A stretch of 64,000 bases of DNA from Thalassia testudinum (GCA_037157565.1 JAZHRO010000063.1:89928001-89992000); one strand, 5' to 3'; numbered from the stretch's first letter, positions 1-11,097 are shown. The notes: generated by a model from the letters alone, not told the origin. Numbers and translations: made by a program.

Positions 1-2065
1 AAATCCTCTTGGTGATATTAGTGAAGAAGAGAGGCTTCTTGCTCCAAGCTCAGCTACTCGTGGGCTTGAAAAGAAGTTCTCCTTCTCCTTCATTGAAAAG
101 CTCCTCCAAGTTGGTTCCTCCTTGGCAAGCCCTAGATGGGCATGCCTTTGCTCCTCCAAGGGTGGAAGGTTTCCACCCACAAGACTCCTCCTAGGGTGAC
201 GTGCACCAACCTCAAGACCTCCTCCTAAGGTTCTCCTTACTTGGCTGGTCTTATGGCTGGTGGGGGCACAAGAGAGAAGGGAAGAGGGGAAGGAACCAAG
301 GGGATAGAGTGTCCCCCTAATCTTCTTCTTCTCCTTCTCTTGGTTGACTATGAAGGTGGATGAATGGTAGAATATAATGAGGCCAAAGGTGCCTTGAAAT
401 GGGTAGTTAATGGTCTTTTTATAGGATGGGTAGTGGTATAGGTATGGTTAAAGGTTGGATGGCTAGGATGGCTTATAGGGGTTGGTTATGGGATCCTAGG
501 GCTAGCGTTAATGGTGCCAAAATGAAGAGGCTTCTTAGGAGTTGGTGCCAACCCTAGGTAGAGACTAGGGTTAAGGGGTTGTGTGGTGTGTTGTAGGGTT
601 AGGATGAAGGCTTAGGAGGGTGGTTAATTGATGGAGGGTAAAGCTGGCGCCACATGTACGGGTGTGTTGAGTGGTCGTTATGGCTGGGTTGGTGCCATTT
701 TTTGGTGAGGTTGAGGGTTAAGGGTTGGCGCCACTTTTGAAGGGTGAGGATGGGTTGGATGATGGTTGTAGGGTGGTGTGTATGGTGGAAATATAAGGTG
801 GAGTTGGTGCCAAAATGGAAAGGTGTGGTTAGACTATTTTGGCACCAACTCAAGGGGGTAGTTAAGTGGTGGTTACTCCCTTTTGGTGCCTCTTGTGTTA
901 GCACCAAAATGGCTTCTAGAAAGGGGTGTAGTTGACACCATATATGGAGGGTGGAGATGGCACGTGTGGTGAAATGTAGGGCTAGGATGGGGGTTAGTTA
1001 TGGTGCCAACAAAAGGGTAGTTAGGTGGTTTTGGAGGGAAAACTAGGTGGCTTTTGGAGGTGGTGGTGTGAAGGGACATGGGTGTTGGTGGCGCCAACTA
1101 GGAGTGGAGTAGGTAGCTTGCTTAGGTGGGGGACTTGGAGTGGAGTTAGGTTAGGGTTTAGGTTAGAGTTATGGTGGATGGCCATGTAATGAATGTTTTT
1201 GCTAAGCTAGCTAATCTAGCTTAGCTAGTAGGTGAGTAGAGGAGGAGGTAGGAGGAATTATGGTTTAGGGAAAAGGAGCTAAGGAAGAGCTAACTGGAGC
1301 TACACTGGAGCTGCATTGGAGCTGAATCTACTGAGGAGGTCTTCATGAGGACTCAGCTACTCAGCTTAGCTACCTAGTTATTATGCTAGCAGCTAAGCTT
1401 GGGTAATTGAGCTAAGTTGAGTTGGTTTCAACCTAACTGAAGCTAGATTGACCTGGAACTGCCTTTGATGAGAACTCCCAAGCTAGCTTAGCTACTAAGT
1501 AGGCAAGTAGTAGCTAGGCTAGAGTGAGTTCAGTTGTTGTGAGCTAAGTGGAGCTGGGTAGAGCTAGACTTGGATTGAGTTGGAGCTGGAATGAACTCTT
1601 ATCAATGAAGCTGAGCTAGCTAGAGCTTCTAGTGAACTGACTGGAGCTAGGATGAGATAGACTCAACTAAGTTGAGTTGGATCTGAGCTGAGTTGAGGTG
1701 AGTTGAGCTAAGTTAAGCTACCTTGAGATACCATCAAGCTAAGATGAGCTGAATGGAGCTGGAAGGAGATAAACTTAACCAATGTGAGCTGATATCCAAT
1801 TGAGATGAGTTGAATCCAGCTAGGGTTCAACTGATCTGGTCTTCTTCTTCACCTTTTTCCTTCTTGAGTGTTAGGGTTTTAAAGGTTTGATTATCTACTT
1901 AACCTTAACACTCAAGTAAAAAATGTAAAAAATACAAAAAGAATGCAATGAATGCCTAACCTAGGTTATGCCTAAATGCAACCCAAAAACCCATTTGTGG
2001 AGTTAAAAACTTAAGAGCTAGATCTATTTGAGGTCATAAGAATGATGATAAACTAGTGTTTATCA
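1..2065 (-). mobile_element. Family A LTR, copy 1 (runs off left edge)
   Basis: This is a minus-strand LTR of the same family as 8479-11092. Read on the minus strand it starts at 2065 with a hairpin end (TGATAAAC, 4 nt loop, GTTTATCA). It then has an AGCT-rich stretch (about 1200-1830), a GGTGCCAA-rich stretch (about 490-1110) and a TATA box at 416-423. Base 1 corresponds to about 10585 in the other copy, so roughly the last 500 bp lie outside the window. Its right flank is GGCTT followed by the interior of copy 2, which suggests insertion into a second LTR of its own family. No gene is present; short open frames here are chance. Confidence 0.85.
416..423 (-). promoter_or_regulatory. TATA box of family A LTR copy 1
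   Basis: The minus strand reads TATAAAAA inside CCTATAAAAAGACC. The same box lies at 10121-10128 in the full plus-strand LTR, about 1.64 kb from the LTR start in both copies, so it is the likely U3/R promoter. Confidence 0.6.
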
Positions 2066-3186
2066 GGCTTATGGGGTGGTTAGGTGATCCTAGGGCTATG
2101 GTGCTTTGGCACCATGTGAAGGGGTGGTAGGGAAGTAGTTAAGGGATGAAGAAGTGGCTTTTTAGGTAGTGGTTGAGGGGTATAGTTGGCGCCAATTATG
2201 GTGGATGGTTGGGATGAGTTTTAGACATGGATGTAAGGTGGAGATGTTGGCTAGAGTTGGCACCAAGGATGGTGGTTAGATGGAGGGGTTTTTGGTGACA
2301 ATTAAGAGGTTTCTTTTGGTGGTGGAGAAGGGTGAAGGGATGGTTTTGGTTGGCACCAAGTGTAGGTGGTGCTGGTGATTAGGTATTGTGGGTGGAGCTT
2401 AGATAAGTAGGAGGGTTGAGGTGGAAGCCTTTTGGGTAAGGTGGACAGCCATGGAAGGGAGGTGATGCTAAGTTGATCTAAGCTAGCCAATTAGCTTAGC
2501 TAGTAGGGTAGTAATGGAGGAGCTGAGGTGAAGTGGCCAGGAGATGTCTGGAGGTAGTCTGGAGTTGAGAAAATTTTCTCAGTGCTGATTCTGATTGAAG
2601 AGATCTTCTCATGAGCTCAACTACTCAACTTAGCTAGCTAATTCTTATGCTAGCAGCTAAGTTGTGTAGATTGAGCTAAGTTGAGCTAGTCTAATGAATT
2701 GAGTAGTTGGCCAGGAGCTGGGTTGAGCTAGGGAGAGCTGGAGTGAACTGATGTCAACTAAGTTGAGCTAGCTTGAGCTCCTAGTGTACTGATTGGAGCT
2801 GAGATGAGCTAGGCTCAATTAAGTTGAACTAGATATGAGATGAGTTAAGTTGAGTTGAGCTACCTTGAGCTTCCATCGAGTTGAGATGAGTTGAATGGAG
2901 CTGAGGTGAGCTATACCCAACTTAGTGGAGCTGGATTCAGCTAGGATCCAGCTGAAATGAGCTTCCTCTTCACCTTCTCCCTTCTTGAGTGCTAGGTTTT
3001 GAGGGATCTGACTATTTGCTTATCCCCAAAACTCAAATAAACATGTCAAAAGACAAAAAATATGCAATGCATGCCTAACCTAAGTGAATGCCTAAATGCA
3101 ACCCAAAAACCTATTTGCGGAGTTAAAACCGTAAGAGCTATATCTGTTTTATGGCATAAGAATGATGATAAACTGGGCATTTATCA
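2066..3186 (-). mobile_element. Family A LTR, copy 2 (split by copy 1)
   Basis: The minus strand begins at 3186 with arms TGATAAA and TTTATCA around a 7 nt loop, then the AGCT-rich block (about 2470-2980) and GGTGCCAA motifs (about 2100-2360). It stops at 2066 at a point equivalent to about position 469 in copy 1. The remainder should lie left of the window on the far side of copy 1. The bases just right of 3186, read on the minus strand, include GTGGGGGGTGAGGTGG, a possible polypurine tract, so this could be a 3' LTR. The sequence further right does not continue as family A. Confidence 0.75.
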
Positions 3187-4700
3187 CCACCTCACCCCCC
3201 ACATATATTAGAAAAAAAAGAAATTCTCTGATTGTAGGACATAATTGAACATGCACACTATATATACCCACACACTTGAGGCACACAACCTCTTTAATTT
3301 TGTTACTCAACCAGGATTCTGACCTTTAGAACTAGTACATGCACACACACACACAATTGAGTAGAAATCAGAATAGGTTGATTAATTTTGTGTGCCTTAA
3401 TTAAAGTGGTGCAATAAGATGAGTGTTTGACCTATTTGGGCTACACCACTAAAAATAAAATAGATTCGGTAGCTTGCCTCTTAGGGTTCAATTTTTAGGG
3501 CTAAACTAGTCACTTCATATTCTTTTTTATTTTCAAAGGAATATACATACACCTGTGCTTTTAAAACCTGATGTGTTTCACTAAACTTGATTGAATATAC
3601 CTAAATTTGAACCTTGAAAGACACTGCATTCATAATAATCTCTCTTGAAAACTCCTGGTTGTGCACGCATATGCTTGTAAATTGATCATTAAGGGCACAA
3701 CCCATTAAAAGGACCCACCACATTCTCGAGCACATTCAAACTTAAGCCTAATTAAAACTGAGTAGACGTTGGACTTAAGGATTGACTTACTCCTCGGGGC
3801 CTTGACCAAGATTATTTTCGATTAGTTTGCTTCTACTAGTTCATTTGATGTCTAGCTAGGGGAGTACTGTCAAATGACAGTAGTTGGAGGGTATTAAAAG
3901 AACCCGAGGCACAAGTCAAAGGAAGAACATTCTCCCCAATTCCTCCCTCTAACTGGTTGGATTGACCAGATAGAAGATCAAATCATTTATAATCTTAAGA
4001 TGAGTTCTAGGAGTCTGTAGATCATTAGGCTACCCACCTATGGAAAAGTTTGGCTCCTTTTCTTTATTTTCCCTATTGCTTTTCCATGTATCCTTCCACC
4101 TCTTACACACACTTCCACTCCTACCCTCCTACCAACACTTATCCCTAAGATGATTATTATCCCAACTCGACCTATGACCATCCATCCATTAGTTGGAATA
4201 ACTCTGATTGAGGATATGATTCTGGACCTCAGTGTTCAGGGCTTAACCCTGGACACCAAGACTATGATTATTATCTTTCTCAAAACTACTTGGATTATAG
4301 ATCTTTGTCTTCCTATGAATAACCCAATTTGATCTCTAATCAAGAAGGATATGATGATTATAACACTTGCCCTCCCCAGGATTACACTGCATATAGGTCA
4401 CCACCCCTTAATGAACAATATGAGATGATCTATTGTCAGGTAGGACCTCAAGAACCTCAATCTTTTAACCCTCATAGGCTGAACCCAAACCCACCCAATC
4501 CTGAACCAAATTATTTGACTCAGGTAGACCAGGTCCAAGACAGGGTGCTGGCTAACTTGAGGAACACATTTCGATCTTTAGAAGCTCAGCCAACATCCTG
4601 CACTGATGAATTGGAGCTTCTAATCAAAATGATTGACGATTTTAATAGTTTTTTATTGGATTGGTTCCAATATGTTGAGGATAAGGACCTCGCTCATGAA
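3187..4700 (+). mobile_element. Fragment F: leader and gag-like part of a non-autonomous element
   Basis: This is a plus-strand fragment with no LTR of its own in view. Its AT-rich leader (3200-4130) resembles the B2 leader (22400-23140) in style and in short stretches. It is followed by a Tyr/Asn/Pro-rich reading frame. A short (CA)n run lies near 3341-3355. The right boundary against the D LTR is unclear and could lie anywhere from about 4690 to 4790. The family assignment is an inference from resemblance to B2. Confidence 0.45.
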
Positions 4701-4781
4701 TTGGTGCTGCTGTTGCTGTGGCTTCACCTAATTGAGGGTCTCGGGATGTTCCTGAAGCTGTTCCGCATTGATTGGAAGTAG
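4329..4781 (+). pseudogene. Gag-like ORF fragment of F
   Basis: An open frame of 150 codons. Upstream the same frame continues to about 4175 with in-frame stops. The protein is rich in Tyr, Asn, Pro and Gln, with repeated YRS/DYRS-like patches and a later acidic, possibly helical part containing SCTDELELLIKMIDDFNSFL. It has no CCHC knuckle and no protease or RT motif. The tail beyond about 4690 looks like read-through into the D LTR. It may be a relative of the B2 ORF. Function is unknown. Confidence 0.4.
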
Positions 4782-6445
4782 GGGTGAGACTGACGGTGTC
4801 TGGATGATGGTGGATGGAGACAGACATGACGACTGGCGACGATGAGGTACCTTCGACAAGAATGCGGCCTTAGAGCTGAAAATAAGCACACACGAAAGTC
4901 TGGCACTACTCGCCCGACAAAAACCCTAAGGTAATTGGGGGTGCGAGTGGTTGTGGGCGTACAGTGAAGAAGCTCTGATGAGATTTGGTTGGCAATGATG
5001 GAGGTGGTGAGCGGTGAAATTGAGGAGGTGGAAGGCTCCATGAAGGTAAGGCGATGCTGGTGGCAGTGGTTATGGAGTGTGTGATGGGCGGAGGTGTGTT
5101 GGCGGTGAGGGTGATCGGAGCCAATAGAAGAGAGTGAATTCGAAGCTGAGAAGCTCCAGATTTAAAATTGGGAAAGAAGGGGAGTTAAAGACCTGAACTA
5201 ATTGAGAGGAAGGAGGTGAGGAAGATGCTGCCGGTGGTATGTCGGAGTGGAGGAAGATGATGAAGCAACCAGAGCGGAAGGAGTTGGAGAGGCCGAAGCT
5301 TTATGGGAAGCTTCGCATATGAATGAGGGAGAGGATCCCTCTACCTATTGTACGTGGCTGAGGGCGACAATGGGGTTTTGAAGAGCTCTGGTGGTGGTTC
5401 TCAATGCTGGTGAGAAGGAAGAATTTGCGAGGAGATTCGGCGAAGAATGCACGCGAGGAAGCACTTAGGGATGTGCCACGCCTTAAATAGAACCCGAATC
5501 ATGCTTCAATCAAAGGCAATTTAGGCACTTTAGGTAGGTGCTTTCGCCACTTGAAAAGCTTGAGTTTCTTGAGCTTGCTGGTGTGAATTCCTACCATGGT
5601 TGGCCTTGAGAATGGTCCTGATCGACATGGATTGATCTGAGGATCAATTTCGCTGAGTTTTAGGATTTTTCGTTGAGATTTCTAGAACTAAATCCTTGAT
5701 TGAATGTCAGAGGGAAAGCTCTAAAGATCCTTTTCAGAATATCAAGGTAGCAGGGACCGTTCTGAGAAGAACTATGAGAATTTAGGGACCATATTGCATT
5801 AGAATTGAAACCAAGGGGGTTAAACGAGAGACTTAGAGTTTTCAAGGGCTAAAATGCAAACTAGGTCAAGATGGACTCTAATTGGGCCCAAATTTTGCTG
5901 TTAACCCAATTTGAACCCAAGAAAACTACTGGTGAAATTGGATTTGAGTTTTGACGACATTTGGATGGGTAAATTGCATAGAAAGCCAAAGTAGGGAAAA
6001 TTCCTATTTGAAACTCTATTCTAAGTCAAAATGGGTTCCGGTGGTCAAACCGAAGATACCAAATCTCTTATAATATTTTTCTTTAATTTTACAAGCTTTA
6101 GATTAATTTTATCTTGGCCAAAACCTCTTCAATTTAAGTGAGTTTGATAATTAGGGTTTTAGTGCTGTTTTCACCCTCGAAATGTGTGAAACCCTGTTTT
6201 AGTCTGTGTTGACCCATGTTTTAGACTTTTCTACTCATTTGACCTTCAATTAACCCTTGAATGACCCCGTGGTTAATATGTGTTTGTGATGTGCTGTTAA
6301 AATTACATAATTAATCCTGATTCCCTATTTTCTTCTTAGATCAAAATGATGTGGAGTTGTGACCCTCAAATGATTAGGTATGAGCTTTTATCATTCAAAC
6401 CTGACTAAATGTGGCTAGTTAATGCCCATGATGGTGTTGCCATCA
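4700..6445 (-). mobile_element. 3' LTR of Athila-like element D
   Basis: The minus-strand LTR starts at 6445 with the hairpin TGATGG, CAACA, CCATCA, directly after a purine-rich tract. A TATA-like box lies at 5483-5490, about 955 bp inside. Parts (5880-6060) match the C LTR at 30130-30310 in the same orientation. The 3' end of the LTR near 4700 is not clear, since no homology to the C LTR end (27997-28258) is visible, so it may be truncated. Proline-rich open frames at 4720-5120 are by-products of the repeat. Confidence 0.6.
5483..5490 (-). promoter_or_regulatory. TATA-like box in D LTR
   Basis: The minus strand reads CTATTTAAGG. It sits in the same relative place as the C LTR box at 29770-29777 and is therefore a likely U3/R promoter element. 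Confidence 0.45.
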
Positions 6446-6462
6446 TACTCCCATGCCTAGCT
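6446..6462 (-). other. Polypurine tract of D
   Basis: The minus strand reads AGCTAGGCATGGGAGTA and abuts the LTR start TGATGG at 6445. The B2 tract at 27984-27996 (CTAGGCATGGGG) matches it. It would be the plus-strand DNA primer of reverse transcription. Confidence 0.65.
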
Positions 6463-8020
6463 TTTTCTAGTCCCTAACAAAATCCTATGGACCAAACCAG
6501 ACCTCTAAGCCGGATGTAACTGTTAGGATGCCCTACTGAGCCGCACCTCTGGAAATCAGATCAAAATACTGACAATAGGCCTAGAGGTACTCATGTACCA
6601 GCCAAGATCCAGACCTAACCAGCTTCAGCCTTGGGTTTCCGCGATGGCTTCTAAGGCCCACAAAAACTGGCCAAAGGTTTGTTGACTCTAGCAGTTAAAG
6701 CACTCGTGCATATTTGTAGCATATCCAAGTTCAGTTTGCCAGTGCATTTTTTATAAGAGAGAGATAGAGAGGGAATTTTCATTTTGAGAGTTTTCTCTCT
6801 TTTCCTTTTATATTCCCTTAAATCCAACATCAAATTGGCCCTAAACACGATTTGTGTTGGATTCCTTGTTCCCACCATCAATCCTTGAAGGGTCCCTAGG
6901 TTTTGATGCTTCAGGATAGCACCGCCCATGGCAACCCCCAGAACCTTGGCTTTCGACACTTCGGGATAGTGCCACCAATGGTGTTTTGTAGCTAAATTTA
7001 GGCCCTGATAATCGACATTTTGAGATAATCTCGCCCATGGCACCTGAACCGGCATAAGGTGCTTACATGCCCCCTGTAGGATATTTAGATATCCTAGGAG
7101 ACAAGCACCAAGGAGACAATATGTTATTAAGCATCTTCAAGGAGAATATTCCACATCTCCACATTGGGAACTCATCCAATCAACTTGTGTCTTTGAGCCG
7201 CTTCTAAGTCAGATCTTCGAAACGACTTTCCAGAACATACTTTTGGCATTATTTCTTCGTTAAGCTCACTGAAGCAGATCGGTGTATGATCTTTGGGTGC
7301 CTAGATTACCAAGTCCTGCAAACCAAAGGGTAGGCAATGAGGCTGAATAATCCCTAAGCCTTAGACTTAATGCATTAGCTTCGCACTTTCCTTAACTTCT
7401 TGAGGACTAATCTGGATCTTAACAAATATGTGAGTGTTTAAGCCCTTGAACAGGCCTAAGAGGCCTAAGGTCGGTACTCGTCACTAATCTCCTAAGTTTT
7501 AGCCTTCCAGGTCTTAATTCATCATCTGATCCAGCCTAGAACTTAGGTAAGCTCCATACTCAATCACAAATGACTATCTTATTTTCTTTCTTTGTGATTG
7601 CTCCTTTTCCTTTGCTTTTCTTCTCTCCACCTCATTCTTTTTTTCAATTGAGCTCAAAATTGACCTCTCTTTTCTCCTTTCTCCATTTTTTTTTAATGAA
7701 ACCCCTCCATGAATCAAATTTCACAGCATTTTGCACTTTAATACCCCCCATGCTTAATATTTGCAATGTCCTCATTGTAAATTAGGTGGGCTTGAGTTTA
7801 GCTTGGATCGTACATTAGAACAGGTTTGGTTGGTGACAAATGGGTCGGGATGACTATTGTAGATGATTTCTAGCTCTGATATAGGTATCAAAGGTGGAGT
7901 TGGCTATTCTAATGGACGAATCCTAAAGTGTAATATGATTTCAATGTAAAGATAGGTTAGAAGGGTCTCGGGTTTTTCAAATGATGGGTTACCTCCCATT
8001 AAGTGCTAAGTTTAACGCCA
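6463..8020 (-). mobile_element. 3' untranslated region of D
   Basis: No gene is present. On the minus strand, after the integrase end, there is GAGGACATTGCA and then GCATGGGGGG (7744-7749 is C6 on the plus strand). About 600-900 bp further come three diverged copies of a CCATGGGCG/ATCTCGAAG-type unit (6890-7035). The same order occurs in C (37934-39500), B2 (26790-27610) and A (49590-50380). Polypyrimidine stretches at 7570-7700 are probably low complexity. Confidence 0.6.
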
Positions 8021-8478
8021 TCAGCTGGGTGCAATGTAGCTCAAGGATAATGGAGATCAAAAGATAGTGCAGCTAGATTCGAATCGATGAGTTCGAGGAA
8101 TAGTTTGAGTCTCTGACCTTTCATGACAAATGGTTCTAAGTCGAGGCTGAGTTCAATGATTTCAATAGCTCAATTTCTAAAGGCTCGTCAAACGAGAAAT
8201 GGTCCAATCCATTTTGATCTAAGCTTTCATGGGAAGTGCTTGAGCATAGCATCGAAGAGTAATACTTTCTGACAGGATGAAAAGATTTCCACGAAATGTG
8301 CCTACCACGGAAGGCTTTGACTTTCCCTTTATAGATCTGCAAGTTCTCGTACGCATCATTGCGTAGTTCCTCAATCTAGCTATTTGCAATTGGCAGTGGA
8401 TTCTAGCTTTCATTAGATCTAGATTGCACTTCCATACTTCCCAGTAGGCTTTGTGCTCCATTTCTACAGGGAGGTGAC
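8021..8478 (-). pseudogene. Integrase C-terminal fragment of D, cut by element A
   Basis: The minus-strand reading begins exactly at the A insertion point with HLPVEMEHKAYW, the conserved Athila integrase block also present in A (near 48980) and C (near 39850). It continues through the RKLQI..LRN region and, after a frameshift, the KVKAFRGRHI segment. Later parts corresponding to LLFDA..KWIGPF are scrambled by frameshifts and stops. The rest of D (catalytic core, RT, gag, 5' LTR) should lie right of the window beyond A. The 5 bases before A are GTGAC (8474-8478), the expected left target duplication. Confidence 0.8.
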
Positions 8479-8498
8479 TGATAAACGCTAGTTTATCA
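8479..8498 (+). promoter_or_regulatory. Terminal hairpin of family A LTR
   Basis: TGATAAAC and GTTTATCA form perfect 8 bp arms around GCTA at the very start of the LTR. Comparable hairpins with other sequences start the B, D, G and K LTRs. Its position just after the PPT, at the integrase substrate end, suggests a role in end recognition. That role is an inference. Confidence 0.6.
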
Positions 8499-8689
8499 TC
8501 ATTCTTATGCATTAAAACAAACCTAGCTCTTAGGATTTTGATCCGCAAATGGGTTTTTGGGTTGCATTTAGGCATAAATTAGGTTAGGCATGCATTGCAT
8601 TTGTTATTTTATTTTTGATGTGTTTCTTGGAGTGTTAAGGATAAGCAGAGAACCAGATCCCTAGAACCCTAGCTCTTGGGAAGGCAACT

Positions 8690-9420
8690 GATGAAGAGGA
8701 AGCTCAATCAGGCTAGGACTCAGCTGATTCCAGCTCATCATGGCTGGATACCAGCTCCCTTGGACTAGGGTTAGCTCCGTTCAGCTCACCTTAGCTGAAT
8801 GGTAGCTCAAGAGAGCTCATCTTAGCTCACCCTAGCTCAGGTCAACTCAGATCTAGCTCAACTCAGCTGAGTCTAGTTCATCTCAGCTCCCATTATTTTA
8901 CAACGAGCTCTAGCTAGCTCAGCTGAGTTGACTAGAGTTCACCTTAGCTCAGATCCAGCTCAACTTAGTTGAGTCTAGCTCATCTCAGCTTCTACTAGTT
9001 CATTGCGAGCTCTAGCAAGCTCAATTGAGTTGACTTGAGTCCACCTCAACTCAAGCTCAGCTCACCTCAGCTCAAGATCAGCTCACAATAGCTAGACTCT
9101 AAGATAGCTGAGCTACTACTTGTCAACTAATAGCTTAGTTAGCTCTAGAGTTCTCATCAGAGGCAGTTCCAGCTCAACCTAGCTCTAGCTAGGTTAGGGA
9201 CAGCTCAACTAAGCTCAACTACCCAAGCTTGGCTACTTGCATAAGAACTAAGTAGCTAAGCTCAGTAGTTGAGCTCCCCTTGAAGCTGCCTCAGCAGTCC
9301 CAGCTCTAGAGTACCTGATACCAGCTCCAGAATACTCTTCTTTAGCTCTCCTCCATGAAACCCTAGCTCCTCTAGCTCTACTCTACTAGCTAAGCTAGCT
9401 TAGCTAGCTTAGCTAAACTC
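8690..9420 (+). repeat. AGCT-rich degenerate array in family A LTR
   Basis: Dozens of short near-repeats built on AGCTCAACTCAGCT-like words fill this stretch, many centred on the palindrome AGCT. The reverse-strand equivalents are about 1200-1830 and 2470-2980. The periodicity is irregular, and no coding potential is seen. Confidence 0.75.
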
Positions 9421-9524
9421 TACTCCACCAAAAACCTCCATGGCCGACCACAACTCCACTTTAACCCTAACCTAACCCAACCCCTTTTGGAACCAACCCA
9501 CCATAACTACCACCCTAAACACCC

Positions 9525-10060
9525 CTTCGAGTTGGTGCCAAAATGCCATAGCCACCCCTTCATTTTGGCGCCAACACAAGCCCTTATCCTAGCCCTACAA
9601 CTATCCCATTATCCCCATGTAAACCCTACATCTAACCCCTTCTAGAAGCCCACTAGTGGTGCCAACCTAAGCCACCATAACCAACTGTAAACCACCACTA
9701 TTTTGGCACCAAAAACACCACCCACACCCTTCCATTTTGGTGCCACCTATATCCACCCTTAATCCCATAACCACCACCATAAAAGCCATCCTAGCCTTCC
9801 CTTATGTCCACACCAACCTTACCCCTTTAACCACACTAAAGTTGGTGCCAACTCTCCCCTAACCACACCTACACACACCCCTTAAGTCCATGCAAATAAC
9901 CCTAGCCCCTCATCTCATAACCACCACCATATAACTCCATCTCCACCCTACAACACACCTAACCAAACCGTTAACCCTAGCTACCACCTAGGGTTGGCAC
10001 CAACCACCAAGTGCCCTTCCATTTTGGAGACAACAACCCTAGCCCTAGGATCCTATAACC
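9525..10060 (+). repeat. GGTGCCAA/TTGGCACC-rich block in family A LTR
   Basis: Near-palindromic words such as GTTGGTGCCAA, TTTTGGCGCCAAC and TTTTGGCACC recur many times with irregular spacing. The equivalents on the other strand are about 490-1110 and 2100-2360. The TTTTGGCGCC form matches the first bases of this element's own PBS. Confidence 0.7.
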
Positions 10061-10120
10061 ACCATCTAACCCCCATCATAGTCGTCCATCCTATAACTAA
10101 CCCTACCCCCCTCCTACTCT

Positions 10121-10128
10121 TATAAAAA
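10121..10128 (+). promoter_or_regulatory. TATA box of element A 5' LTR
   Basis: TATAAAAA in the context CTCTTATAAAAACCCCC, conserved in copy 1 of this LTR family (416-423). It would direct transcription from U3 into the R region near 10150. Confidence 0.65.
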
Positions 10129-10202
10129 CCCCCTACCACCACCATTAAAATCCAACCTTGGCTACATTTTTTCTACCCATATTTCCACCTACATAGAAGG
10201 TC

Positions 10203-10226
10203 AAGAAGAAGAAGAAGAAGAAGAAG
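10203..10226 (+). repeat. (AAG)8 microsatellite
   Basis: Eight perfect AAG units lie just downstream of the LTR TATA box. They are probably simple slippage; copy 1 has a shorter imperfect counterpart near 325-345. Confidence 0.9.
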
Positions 10227-11097
10227 ATTAAGGGGATACTCTGTCCCCTTGGTGCCTTCCCCTCTTCTCTTCTCTCTAGTGCCCACACCAGCCAAGGGAG
10301 GAAGCCAGGCATTGGAGGACAACCCAGGGTACACGCCTACCCTAGGGAGAGGGGGATTTGAGGGTGGTACACTACCACCCTTGGAGGAAGAATTAAAGGT
10401 GGTCCATTCCACCTAAAGGAGGAGTTCTTGGAGTGGGAGCCATCCACTCTAGGAAGGAGAAGGCACACCCATCCAGGGTTTGCCTTTGGAGGACATCCAG
10501 GAAGGAGAAGGAGGAGCCCTTTTCAAGCCTAGGAGCTAGTAAGCTTGGAGCAAGAAGCTTCCCCTCTTCACCATCATTTCAGAAGGATTTGTGTTTCTTT
10601 TGTTATTTTTTATATTTATTCTACTAGTAGAAGCATTCCTCTACTAGGGATTTTGTAAAACACTCTTTCTCAATTAAAAGTGGCCTTTTTAATATAGCTT
10701 TTGTCGCAATTCCTTTTGTTGTTTTTGTCACATTATTCCTAATGCACAAACACTCATTCTTTCTAATTACCCTAGGCCTCCATGTGCCTAGGGTGAGCTT
10801 AGAAAGAATCAACTTTTGTCACGTAGATATTAGCTATTAGGGTTAGTCTTTTTCAACAAAACTCTAGTGTTCTTGTTATTTCAAAAATCTAAAAAAATCA
10901 TATATATAAAGCACCAAAAAGAAAGTTGAGTCCCCTTTAAAGCAAGAGATTTGTTTTAGCAAACAATTTTGCCTCCTTGGATGACCCTAGATACCCCACT
11001 ATCTAGGTTATAAATTTTAAAAGCATATGCAATTTTGCATGTTACAACGACTCTAAAAACCCTAATTACAAATCACGCGATTTACCGCATCACTTTT

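Larger units (their letters stand above)
8479..11092 (+). mobile_element. 5' LTR of Athila/Tat-like element A (2614 bp)
   Basis: The LTR begins TGATAAAC and ends GCATCA, 5 bp before a tRNA-Asp PBS. In order it contains a terminal hairpin, an AGCT-rich degenerate array, a GGTGCCAA-rich block, a TATA box at 10121, a (GAA)8 run and a 3' end (TTGCCTCCTTGGATGACC onward) resembling other Athila-type LTR ends here. Two minus-strand relatives occupy 1-3186. The partner 3' LTR is not in the window, because H interrupts A before it. The LTR was inserted into D integrase, splitting the conserved HLPVE block. Confidence 0.85.

Noticed and set aside
4640..4790. A precise D LTR end
   Set aside because: I could not find a TG or duplication that fits; the boundary is left approximate.
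4724..5124. Pro/Ser/Thr-rich minus-strand frames as a small secreted protein
   Set aside because: They fall in the D LTR near the TATA-like box, with two overlapping frames and no signal peptide.
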